10,151 bases of DNA. Origin: Dehalococcoidia bacterium. GTDB taxonomy: Bacteria; Chloroflexota; Dehalococcoidia; GIF9; AB-539-J10. Under the pieces are notes generated by a model. The model saw only the letters and a program-made list of their open reading frames with translations. It made no database searches and was not told the origin of the DNA. The position numbers and the translations under genes were made by a program. Of the stretch, positions 1-6,401 are shown in pieces; the stretch's first letter is position 1, and each line of letters begins with the position of its first letter. The stretch covers positions 1-10,151 of the forward strand of contig JAUVXS010000058.1 in NCBI GenBank assembly GCA_030603485.1, in the 5' to 3' direction.

Positions 1-40
1 TGCTCAAGTTATAGAGAAATAGCCTGTTCAATCTTACTTG

Positions 41-2401
41 TCAGCCATAACTCCATTGCAAGTCACCACAGGTACACTGCAGCCTTTCTTGACTAGTTCT
101 GTCGGCGCTCCATACAAAGCTTTCACATTTAGCACACTTAAATCTACTCAAAGCTATCTCACAGGTTTGTATAAGCTGCTCAACCTCATTAGGGACTAGG
201 CTACCAGCATGAGAACTACGGTCTGCCCAAGCAATCAGTAGGGAGTGCATTCTATGCCAATCGTCAATCGGCTCTTTAAACTCTGGCCAAGAATCTCCTG
301 CCTTTTTCCTGAATCGCTTCTTGCCATTTGATATTATTTTTTCACAGAATTCTATACATGTTCGACGATCATTACGATCCCCTCTCTTATAGAGCATATC
401 TATTCGTAACCTTTCTGCAATAATAGCAAGCTGAGTATCCATTATTGCTCTAACACGATTGCCAGCTGCCTCAGGATCTGTGTCAATTAAAACCCTTGCA
501 TCATCTAAAGTATCCTGTGACTCAGACCATTGCAAGCCAATAGAAGGACTACTCCAGGGTTTTAGAACTAAGAACTTCCAACTGGCTGTGGGCAATATGG
601 TTCTGAGTTCATGGAACCATTCCCTATCATGGGTGAACAGGAGTATCTGTCGATCACCAAGCCCTCCATTCAAAATCCCAGTTAGCATCCCTCTGTGTTC
701 ACGATCCCAGCTACTTACAACATCGTCAAGGAAAATAGGACGGGTTTCACCATCTCCGCATCGCGACAGTGCGAGAAATATACACAGGCCAAGGCTATTT
801 CTATGTCCTTCAGAAAGCGTTAATCTTGGTGACAGTTGTTCCACTCCAAAGAATTTTAAGCAAACGTCAATCGCTTTATCAGCATCACTTGGAACGTATA
901 GCTTTACATCTTCAATAGGTTCGCCGGGGTGCAATTTCCCCCACAAATTCTGAATATCACCAGAAATCTGATCTATTAGCTCCTCAGTTCGAGTCTTTAT
1001 GTTACTCCTAATCGCATTTTCACCTGATGTAATACCTTTTGTAATACGCCTAATTCGGTTTAAATCATCCTCCAAACTCTGGATCTCATCGATGTTTCCA
1101 CACGCTTCAACAATCTTTAAATCTTTAAATAATTCCTTACTAGATGGTGGAGTTGCATCCAGTATTGGCTTAATACGCGTTAAAATTAGCGGGACGAGAG
1201 CGCTAACCTTAGCAATATCCTCTGTTGGGTACTCGCCTTGCCAAGTTGATAAATCTAGTTTAGATAGTCCAGATATCGCCTCATTAAGCTCAGGGTCTGT
1301 CTTAACGGTGGGCCATGAAGATAAAGCTTCGTTCGCTAAGAACCCTTTTACCTTATCTAAAGAACCCTTGAGAGTAGATTGTGCTGACCTCGCAGCACTG
1401 CGAGAAGAGGCAAGTTCTTCTAAAGCTTTTAATTCACTGCGGACATGCCCGGCGAAGTCTTCGATGGGAATAGGACGGCCACATGCCGGGCAGTTAATCT
1501 CGCCCTCTAACTTGTCTAGTTTACTAAGCCATCCTTCGGCATTTTGAAGAATCCCAATACGGCTATCCAGAAATGCATCCAACCGCCCAGCTATCTTGTC
1601 ATGTGTATTAATGGCAGCATCAATCTTATTTGGAAGGTTCTCATCACGAATTTGGCTCAATAGTGTGTATCGAGTAATGGTCGGTTCTAATAATTCAACA
1701 CTCTTGCTGATTGATTCAGTCAAAGTCGTTATTAATTCGCTCCGTTTTGTTGGTTTCTCTCCAGCAATATGGCGTTCTGCTACCTTACTCAGGATTTCAA
1801 GAATTGCCTTCTCCGATATTTCTGGGAGGTATTTCAATGCTTCGTCTCTTAGCAGTTTAAGCCTTTCTGTCTTGGCAATGAGGCCGCTACGTTCAACTAT
1901 GTATCTATTTAATGTGCTAAGGTTACTGGCTGCTTGTTCCAGATTCTGTAATCCCAAGAGTGGAAGCAAAGCTGAGTACTTATCTCCTTTAGGTTTTACA
2001 ACAAATCTAGCTACTTCATCTTGTCGTAGGACTAGTTGTTCCAGTTTCCAACTCTGAACAAGATCTATGAGTGCAGATGGATCACTCGTGAATACTGGAA
2101 TTCCATTCTCATCTATCGTAACACCTATACTGACATTACCTTCAAACTCTATAGATATAATGGAGGACACGCCTTTAGGAGCATGAGTATTTCGAATTCC
2201 CTTCTCTTGCCGAACCCCACTGTACTCGTGCCTCAGATGGTCTATCTTGCCCTGCATTATTAGGTATTCAATAGCGTCACAAAATGTTGACTTCCCTGAA
2301 CCATTAGCGCCATAAATTGCGATATTTTTGAGTTCGGTATTCAATGAAGCGCTAGCTGCGGCCCCTCTAAACCAAGAGGAGTTGATACTAGTTACCTTCA
2401 T
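41..2401 (-). CDS. SMC/Rad50-like AAA ATPase with zinc hook and C-terminal zinc ribbon
   Basis: A 786-residue P-loop ATPase of the RecF/SMC/Rad50 type. Visible in order: Walker A GANGSGKST (residues 31-39); helical arms with a zinc-hook motif CPAC (304-307) about midway; ABC signature LSEGH (529-533); Walker B IFLDD (556-560) followed by a D-loop; and a switch histidine in FTHD (His591). After the ATPase head comes about 125 residues of helical sequence (roughly 630-755) containing DRSSHAG, which looks HEPN/DUF4145-like. The protein ends in CxxC (756, 759) and CxC (776, 778), a likely zinc ribbon. The start at 2401 was chosen because GGAGG at 2410-2414 lies 8 bases upstream; ATG 2404 is equally possible, and a longer form from 2431 lacks support. 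The gene overlaps the preceding small gene by 14 bases. Family knowledge: such ATPases serve in DNA repair and in phage defence. A defence role here is inference. The arms (about 150-200 residues each) are much shorter than in true Rad50. Confidence 0.9.
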   Translation of the reverse strand: MKVTSINSSWFRGAAASASLNTELKNIAIYGANGSGKSTFCDAIEYLIMQGKIDHLRHEYSGVRQEKGIRNTHAPKGVSSIISIEFEGNVSIGVTIDENGIPVFTSDPSALIDLVQSWKLEQLVLRQDEVARFVVKPKGDKYSALLPLLGLQNLEQAASNLSTLNRYIVERSGLIAKTERLKLLRDEALKYLPEISEKAILEILSKVAERHIAGEKPTKRSELITTLTESISKSVELLEPTITRYTLLSQIRDENLPNKIDAAINTHDKIAGRLDAFLDSRIGILQNAEGWLSKLDKLEGEINCPACGRPIPIEDFAGHVRSELKALEELASSRSAARSAQSTLKGSLDKVKGFLANEALSSWPTVKTDPELNEAISGLSKLDLSTWQGEYPTEDIAKVSALVPLILTRIKPILDATPPSSKELFKDLKIVEACGNIDEIQSLEDDLNRIRRITKGITSGENAIRSNIKTRTEELIDQISGDIQNLWGKLHPGEPIEDVKLYVPSDADKAIDVCLKFFGVEQLSPRLTLSEGHRNSLGLCIFLALSRCGDGETRPIFLDDVVSSWDREHRGMLTGILNGGLGDRQILLFTHDREWFHELRTILPTASWKFLVLKPWSSPSIGLQWSESQDTLDDARVLIDTDPEAAGNRVRAIMDTQLAIIAERLRIDMLYKRGDRNDRRTCIEFCEKIISNGKKRFRKKAGDSWPEFKEPIDDWHRMHSLLIAWADRSSHAGSLVPNEVEQLIQTCEIALSRFKCAKCESFVWSADRTSQERLQCTCGDLQWSYG

Positions 2402-2603
2402 CATCCTTTCCTCCTTCCGCAGGAACGGCAAGCAATTCGTCAGCCACTGCTATTAGTCTACCTGTAGTTTGATGTTGCTCAAAGAATTCCGCATCAGCTA
2501 GACTAACAACCCGCTGGTATAAATCTGCGTCAGACTCAATAAGCTCTTTCATAGAAAAGCGAAGTATATCTGCAACGCTTCTTTTACCTACATTTTCTTT
2601 CAT
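2388..2603 (-). CDS. 71-residue hypothetical protein, first gene of the ATPase operon
   Basis: I do not recognise this family. The protein is small, acidic overall and predicted mostly helical (residues about 8-55), with a charged, glycine-rich tail. It has no cysteines and no membrane segment. ATG 2603 is preceded by GGAG at 2610-2613 with 6-base spacing, and a near-consensus promoter lies just upstream, so it is very probably translated. Its 3' end overlaps the ATPase start and carries the ATPase ribosome binding site, which implies translational coupling and a shared function. It could be a regulatory or adaptor subunit, an antitoxin-like partner or a DNA-binding accessory. Nothing in the sequence decides among these. 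Confidence 0.75.
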   Translation of the reverse strand: MKENVGKRSVADILRFSMKELIESDADLYQRVVSLADAEFFEQHQTTGRLIAVADELLAVPAEGGKDDEGN

Positions 2604-2638
2604 GACACACTCCGGTTCTACATAGTTAGAGTATGGGT

Positions 2639-2666
2639 ATTATAATACTCTTTTAAAAATCGTCAA
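2639..2666 (-). promoter_or_regulatory. Sigma70-type promoter of the small-protein/ATPase operon
   Basis: Read on the minus strand, the -35 TTGACG (2666-2661) and -10 TATAAT (2644-2639) are separated by 16 bases, about 36 bases before the small gene's start codon. The -10 box sits inside a perfect 12-base palindrome GTATTATAATAC (2637-2648), and inverted arms GAGTAT (2629-2634) and ATACTC (2645-2650) surround it. A regulator binding these arms would block RNA polymerase; this is inference. Confidence 0.7.
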
Positions 2667-2777
2667 GACTGTATATCTGTGCAATACAATGACCTATACT
2701 GCTCCTGCCCACCCCCACCGCCCCACGTCTCTCCTAACCGACCATGTGCCTAGCGTACAAACCCCTAGCCCGCTAGT

Positions 2778-2924
2778 TATAATAATAAGCGGGAGGTGAA
2801 CGGAATTAAACAATTAGCCATTATGTGTGCTGATTTGTTTCTCCCCTCGCGTGTAGACAGGCTAGAACGGATTCAATATATGCCCGCGTCTAATCTTGAC
2901 ATACGTGGCTGATATGAAATAAGT
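2778..2924 (+). other. Possible remnant gene start (TATAAT, Shine-Dalgarno, short open frame)
   Basis: In the gap between two minus-strand genes the plus strand has TATAAT (2778-2783), a strong GGGAGGTGA (2791-2799) and, eight bases after GGGAGG, an open frame that begins with ATT AAA CAA at 2805 instead of ATG. It runs about 35 codons into the 3' end of the membrane-protease gene. The first residues (KQLAIMCADLF) resemble the start of an exported or membrane protein. It may be the stub of a gene whose body was lost, or chance. No -35 box is evident. Confidence 0.2.
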
Positions 2925-3782
2925 CAGCAAAAACCCGATTACAGCCATAGTTAGGGTAAGTATCAATAAGCTGTAAACTATACCGAGCGAGGATGCCGAA
3001 AATGGGAATAATCCCTCAGCACCGAGGCCAGTTACAAGCCCCAAGAAGTTTATCAGGAGAAAAGGCAATACTAAACACCCCAAACCAGATAAGGAGCCTT
3101 TTATGTCCGACAGGCTTAGTCTGATATTTGAGGCAACGCAAATGGATAAATAGCAAAAACCCCAAAACCTCCAGCTGGTTAAATTGGAGATGGTAAATAT
3201 TAACTTAACGATAGTCAACGCCGAGGCCCGAATAACCTCAAAATAACCCCCTAGCAAGCAGCTATTATCAATCTCGCCGACCTTGGCTGAGATAGAGTCC
3301 CATGCCAGCGAACTATCTGGAATCAGGAAATAGAATATTGCGAACAGCACGGCACTCCCGAGTATTACCGGGCCGATGCCGATGAATAAATTGCCCAATA
3401 CCTGCCAGGGATTTGAACGATTCCATTGGTGAGATACGTAACCCAGTGTTCCTGTAAGCGGATCCGGCTTGAAAAATTTAATCTCCACAATCTTATGCAT
3501 GAAAATAACACAGAAAATGACATGCCCCAGTTCATGAACCGGTGTCCCCAGCCAGGCTACGATATATATTCCTTTGCTCCCAAATGCCCTTTCTATAGAT
3601 CTGAAGGTAAAGAGCGAGATGAAATGTATCAACAGGCCGAAAAGAAATACACCGGCCAATAAAGAAGCCATCTGGCCAAATGTGGTAATGAGCAGATCCT
3701 TGATGAAAACCAGTATGGGCATATTGGTTGAATGATATCCAGACCATGTGAGACTGTCAATAATCAGAAGACGATCCTGCAC
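2862..3782 (-). CDS. M50-like (site-2-protease-type) integral membrane metalloprotease homologue
   Basis: A 306-residue membrane protein with about six hydrophobic segments (roughly 29-58, 72-95, 130-155, 204-220, 233-255, 265-292). The second carries the zinc-binding HELGH motif (83-87) preceded by GTPV, as in intramembrane M50-type peptidases. A later SDIKG (Asp226) is a candidate third metal ligand. The conserved-looking stretch FFKPDPLTGTLGYV (103-116) follows the active site, and GNLFIGIGP (130-138) resembles the loop found in this group. The predicted site is at the membrane face; the substrate is unknown. The start is uncertain: GTG 3782 has no good Shine-Dalgarno, and ATG 3722 (removing 20 residues) is also possible. 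It stands alone, 258 bases upstream of the small-protein/ATPase operon, which has its own promoter. Confidence 0.75.
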   Translation of the reverse strand: MQDRLLIIDSLTWSGYHSTNMPILVFIKDLLITTFGQMASLLAGVFLFGLLIHFISLFTFRSIERAFGSKGIYIVAWLGTPVHELGHVIFCVIFMHKIVEIKFFKPDPLTGTLGYVSHQWNRSNPWQVLGNLFIGIGPVILGSAVLFAIFYFLIPDSSLAWDSISAKVGEIDNSCLLGGYFEVIRASALTIVKLIFTISNLTSWRFWGFCYLSICVASNIRLSLSDIKGSLSGLGCLVLPFLLINFLGLVTGLGAEGLFPFSASSLGIVYSLLILTLTMAVIGFLLTYFISATYVKIRRGHILNPF

Positions 3783-4036
3783 AATTCATCTTATCGTTCA
3801 GTGGTCAAAAGGCCTGGGTTGCCTCCTTGCAATGTAGATTCTCTTACTCCTGTTACTTTCAGGCAAAGGCTTCATTCTCGCCCCTTTCTTGAGAGCTGGA
3901 ACCCCCGCAGGCAAATAAAGAAGGGCACTCCCCCGTTATCTAGGATAGCGATGGGGGATGACGTGTCAACGCCACCATGTTCCAGCCGGCTCAGGCTATT
4001 CACCTTAATCTGGTACCTCGGTAAATAGAGGCGTTG
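3783..4036. other. Intergenic region with a strong imperfect hairpin at 3930-3957
   Basis: No convincing gene is visible. The divergently transcribed protease (minus) and 77-residue gene (plus) flank it. Positions 3930-3957 form a GC-rich hairpin: arms CCCCCGTTATC and GATAGCG..GGGGG around a TAG loop, with a two-base bulge and one G-T pair. No T-run follows it on either strand, so it is not an ordinary terminator. On the minus strand TTGCCT (3866-3861) and GAGAAT (3843-3838), 17 bases apart, could be a weak promoter for the protease. AGGAGG (3827-3822, minus) is not placed before a usable start codon. Confidence 0.4.
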
Positions 4037-4065
4037 TTGCAATTGGTTCCAGAAGGTGCTATAAT
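4037..4065 (+). promoter_or_regulatory. Sigma70-type promoter of the 77-residue gene
   Basis: TTGCAA (4037-4042) and a perfect TATAAT (4060-4065) are separated by the ideal 17 bases. Transcription would begin near 4072, leaving a leader of about 77 bases before ATG 4149. It is the best plus-strand promoter in the left half of the window. Confidence 0.7.
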
Positions 4066-4083
4066 TTTTCTACAATTTAATAA

Positions 4084-4136
4084 AAGGGAAACGGGGGCGC
4101 TAAACCTTCATTGAGGGTAGTGTCCCTTATCTTTTT
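4084..4136 (+). promoter_or_regulatory. Structured 5' leader, possible attenuator
   Basis: The leader contains two mutually exclusive pairings that use the same 3' arm: AAGGGA (4084-4089) with TCCCTT (4123-4128), extended by AC/GT across one mismatch, or AGGG (4114-4117) with CCCT (4124-4127) as a small hairpin. A five-T run (4132-4136) follows. This layout is compatible with transcription attenuation. It does not match a riboswitch class I recognise, and the short stem makes a real terminator doubtful. Confidence 0.3.
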
Positions 4137-4148
4137 AGGGGGGACGTT

Positions 4149-4382
4149 ATGGTTGTAGAAAACGTGCCTGGGGCAGCAGAGGAAGAAACCGGGCAGGGCG
4201 AGTACGGCCTGCACATAAGGCTGGCCAGGGAAATGCAGCCGGTGCTGAAGGGTGCTGCTGATATCGCCTATAAGATGGGGGACATCTCCAAGCCAGACCT
4301 GGTTAACGTGATAAATCTCTTTATCGCCTGGGGGCTGAGCATCCAGAAGAAGAAGTGGCTGGACCGCATGGAATACCGCTAG
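4149..4382 (+). CDS. 77-residue hypothetical protein
   Basis: I do not recognise this family. The first 16 residues are acidic and probably disordered. The rest (about 18-77) is predicted helical, with a hydrophobic stretch near INLFIAWGLSI (56-66) too short and too polar at its edges to be a clear membrane helix, then a lysine/arginine-rich end. The start is well supported: GGGGGG (4138-4143) lies 5 bases before ATG, and a good promoter lies upstream. The next gene starts 43 bases after the stop, so the two could share a transcript. Function unknown. Confidence 0.65.
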   Translation: MVVENVPGAAEEETGQGEYGLHIRLAREMQPVLKGAADIAYKMGDISKPDLVNVINLFIAWGLSIQKKKWLDRMEYR

Positions 4383-4398
4383 GCCCCGCAGTTAGGCG

Positions 4399-4422
4399 AA
4401 TGCTTGCTTTAAATCAAGCATT
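4399..4422 (+). promoter_or_regulatory. 24-base near-perfect palindrome before the winged-helix gene, likely operator
   Basis: Arms AATGCTTG (4399-4406) and CAAGCATT (4415-4422) are exact inverted complements, and the core TTTAAA (4408-4413) is itself palindromic, so only the single bases 4407 and 4414 break the symmetry. It ends 3 bases before the ATG of a putative winged-helix regulator and occupies the place where the ribosome binding site should be. It fits an autoregulatory operator, or an RNA hairpin that hides the start; both are inferences. Confidence 0.5.
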
Positions 4423-4425
4423 ACC

Positions 4426-4644
4426 ATGAAAAAGGCATCAAAACTCCAAGTCTTAGAATTCATAAGGGAAAGGGAGATTGTAACTCCACTTGACCTGATG
4501 AACAGCTTCGGCTACAGCCGCGGCGGTGCCAGCTGGATGCTGACCTGGCTTAAAAAACAAAGGCTGGTCATAAATGACCAAAGAGGTGAATGGACAATAA
4601 CGGATGACGGTGTGAGAAGGCTTATTTACTATGGGAGGTTATAG
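4426..4644 (+). CDS. Small winged helix-turn-helix protein, putative DNA-binding regulator
   Basis: A 72-residue protein that is almost entirely one winged-helix fold by pattern: helix 1 (about 5-16), helix 2 starting at TPLDLMNSFG (20-29), a recognition helix from SRGGASWMLTWLKKQ (31-45), then a wing LVINDQRGEWTIT (47-59) and a final helix GVRRLIYYG. The pattern resembles MarR/ArsR-like and replication-initiator-type wHTH domains, but I cannot name a family. There is no effector domain, so it is a minimal DNA-binding protein. The start at ATG 4426 has no good Shine-Dalgarno, since a 24-base palindrome occupies that space, which suggests it controls itself. Confidence 0.75.
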   Translation: MKKASKLQVLEFIREREIVTPLDLMNSFGYSRGGASWMLTWLKKQRLVINDQRGEWTITDDGVRRLIYYGRL

Positions 4645-4680
4645 TCCAGAAGAAGACAGAACAATGTTCCAGCCGAATCA

Positions 4681-4911
4681 ATGCCCCGGATAAGACGTAA
4701 ATTTGGCTGGAGCCACCTCTTGGCTAAGCCGATCACACATTTCGATGTTTTGTTTAGTGTGCCCGCTTTTCTACAATGCCGCCTTATGCGTTGCCATGAG
4801 GGAGTCACCGTCGTAAAATGGAGACGGCAGATTGGTAAGAATTATTGCTGGATATTTTCCTCGGGCAGGGAAGACATTATGCGGTGGATGGACTCAAGCT
4901 TGGTTGACTGA
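4681..4911 (+). CDS. Doubtful 76-residue ORF
   Basis: An open frame between the winged-helix gene and the racemase, on the same strand. I recognise nothing in it. It is basic at the N-terminus, then has CRLMRC (33-38) and a tryptophan-rich C-terminal part. Against it: no Shine-Dalgarno precedes ATG 4681, and a promoter-like pair TTGTTT (4750-4755) and TACAAT (4772-4777), 16 bases apart, lies inside it and could serve the downstream operon. For it: the space would otherwise be a 330-base gap. Confidence 0.3.
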   Translation: MPRIRRKFGWSHLLAKPITHFDVLFSVPAFLQCRLMRCHEGVTVVKWRRQIGKNYCWIFSSGREDIMRWMDSSLVD

Positions 4912-4933
4912 TAATAGGCTTGCTTTCCCTTCT

Positions 4934-4960
4934 CGGTTAACCGTGCCGTAGTCGACGGTT
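4934..4960 (+). promoter_or_regulatory. Overlapping inverted repeats upstream of the racemase start
   Basis: CGGTTAACCG (4934-4943) is a perfect 10-base palindrome. Its second half AACCGT (4939-4944) can also pair with ACGGTT (4955-4960) to give a 6-base stem with a 10-base loop. It sits 18 bases before the GTG start. It could be a protein-binding site or a small RNA hairpin; no T-run follows, so it is not a standard terminator. Confidence 0.25.
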
Positions 4961-4977
4961 CCTGTGAGGATAGAGCT

Positions 4978-5685
4978 GTGAAAGTAATCGGGTTAATCGG
5001 AGGCATGAGCTGGAACTCATCCCTAGAGTATTATCGCCTTATCAACGAACTGGTGTCGCGCAAGCTGGGCGGACTTCATTCCGCCCGCGTAGTGCTCTAC
5101 AGTCTGGACTTTGAAGAGATAGAGCTCGCTCAGCGGGAGTCACGCTGGCATGATGCTGCCAGTGTTCTGACCAAGGCTGCTATAGCACTGAAACGGGCAG
5201 GCGCCGACTTCCTGCTTATATGCACAAATACGATGCATAAGGTTGCGGATGAGGTGGGTGAATCAGCTGGACTACCAATACTTCATATTGTTGATGCAAC
5301 CGGCAATGCCATCAGGGAGCAGGGCTTGAGCAAGGTGGGGCTACTGGGAACAAGGTTTGTCATGGCGGAGCAGTTCTATCGGGGCAGACTCAAAAAGCGC
5401 TTCGATATCGACGTAGTTGTGCCAGCAGAAGATGAGCAAGCCATCGTTCAGCGGATAATCTATGATGAGCTTTGCCGGGGCAAGATAAGGGGTTTATCTC
5501 GTCAATCCTGTCTGGAGATCATTGAAAAGCTGACCGAGCGAGGCGCTGAAGGCGTCGTTCTCGGGTGTACCGAGCTGCCCTTGCTGATACGCCCCAGTGA
5601 TGTCCAGGTACCTGTCTTCGATACAACGCGGCTCCATGCTGAAGCTGCGGTTGAAATGGCGCTTTCCGGTGGTGGGACAGACTAG
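4978..5685 (+). CDS. Aspartate/glutamate racemase family protein
   Basis: A 235-residue member of the Asp/Glu/hydantoin racemase superfamily, PLP-independent amino acid racemases that use two cysteines as acid and base. Both are present: Cys82 in CTNTMH (82-87) and Cys197 in GCTELPLL (196-203). The N-terminal GLIGGMSWNSSLEYY (5-19) and LLGTRFVM (122-129) are typical of the RacX/YgeA aspartate racemase branch, and the length (about 230) is usual. Expected reaction: interconversion of L- and D-aspartate or a related amino acid in the cytoplasm; the exact substrate cannot be read from sequence. Start: GTG 4978 with GAGGA (4966-4970) 7 bases upstream. It is followed after 21 bases by the metallo-beta-lactamase-fold gene, probably in one operon. 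Confidence 0.9.
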   Translation: MKVIGLIGGMSWNSSLEYYRLINELVSRKLGGLHSARVVLYSLDFEEIELAQRESRWHDAASVLTKAAIALKRAGADFLLICTNTMHKVADEVGESAGLPILHIVDATGNAIREQGLSKVGLLGTRFVMAEQFYRGRLKKRFDIDVVVPAEDEQAIVQRIIYDELCRGKIRGLSRQSCLEIIEKLTERGAEGVVLGCTELPLLIRPSDVQVPVFDTTRLHAEAAVEMALSGGGTD

Positions 5686-5706
5686 AGGCAATGTAGGGAG
5701 AGAACC

Positions 5707-6348
5707 ACGAAACTGACGGTCGTTTACGATAACGAAGTGAGGAAGCAGGGATTAAAGTCGGGATGGGGTTTTTCGGCTCTTATTGAAACGGAGCATGCAT
5801 CGCCTACCCTCTTTGATACTGGCAGCTACGGTTCAATCCTGCTGCACAACATGCGGGAGCTAGGTATTGACCCAGGGCGAATAGGAATAATCGTTATCTC
5901 CCACGCTCACGGTGACCATACCGGTGGTCTTCAGTCCATTCTGGAAGTTAACGGTGATGCTGAAATCTATGTTCCGTCGTCTTCGTGGAGACATCTACCG
6001 GGAAGAAAGGTTACGGCAGTCACAGGGCCTGTGCAGATTTGTGCTGGGGTCTTCTCCACTGGCGAGCTTAAAGGAATAGAGCAGTCTTTGGCTCTGAGGA
6101 CAAATAAGGGGATTGTAGTTTTGACAGGATGTTCCCATCCTGGGGTGAGCGAAATTCTTCAGGCAGCCTCCAGATTCGGCAAGATATCTGGCATCGTTGG
6201 CGGCCTTCACGGATTTCATGATTTCGACCTGCTGGGGGAACTATCCTTAATATGCCCCTGCCACTGTACTCAGTACAAGTCAGAAATTCTGGAACTATTT
6301 CCGCAGCAGTGTGTAAAATGTGGGGCTGGATTAGTCCTTGAGCTATAA
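5707..6348 (+). CDS. Metallo-beta-lactamase-fold hydrolase (COG1237 type) with apparent ACG start
   Basis: A 213-residue MBL-fold metal-dependent hydrolase. Counted from ACG 5707: the HxHxDH motif HAHGDH (66-71) binds the metal, CSHPG (142-146) carries the next ligand histidine, GGLHGF (165-170) and CHCT (185-188) complete the fold. This arrangement resembles proteins annotated as dihydropterin-ribofuranosyl-aminobenzene-phosphate synthase-like in methanogens and anaerobic bacteria; the substrate here is unknown. The first beta strand (KLTVVYDNE) is encoded only upstream of GTG 5737, with no ATG, GTG or TTG in frame before it. ACG 5707 stands exactly where ATG is expected, 6 bases after GGGAG (5696-5700). 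Either ACG is used as start, or ATG mutated and a shorter protein starts at GTG 5737, which has no Shine-Dalgarno. Confidence 0.85.
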   Translation, partial: TKLTVVYDNEVRKQGLKSGWGFSALIETEHASPTLFDTGSYGSILLHNMRELGIDPGRIGIIVISHAHGDHTGGLQSILEVNGDAEIYVPSSSWRHLPGRKVTAVTGPVQICAGVFSTGELKGIEQSLALRTNKGIVVLTGCSHPGVSEILQAASRFGKISGIVGGLHGFHDFDLLGELSLICPCHCTQYKSEILELFPQQCVKCGAGLVLEL

Positions 6349-6401
6349 CAAAGGTAATACGCCAAGCATATCGATGTGTTCTGAGGAGCTTGTGAAACAT
6401 A

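Noticed and set aside
459..2263. Several plus-strand open frames of 75-182 codons
   Set aside because: They lie antisense to the ATPase gene, which has full motif support; they show no family features and no ribosome binding sites.
2769..2793. Inverted repeat CCCGCT/AGCGGG with a 13-base loop as a terminator
   Set aside because: The loop is long and no T-run follows on either strand.
3732..4028. 98-codon plus-strand open frame over the intergenic region
   Set aside because: It starts inside the protease gene, has no ribosome binding site and no recognisable composition or motif.
3977..4675. 12-base direct repeat ATGTTCCAGCCG at 3977-3988 and 4664-4675
   Set aside because: A few 12-base matches are expected by chance in 10 kb, and the flanks do not match.
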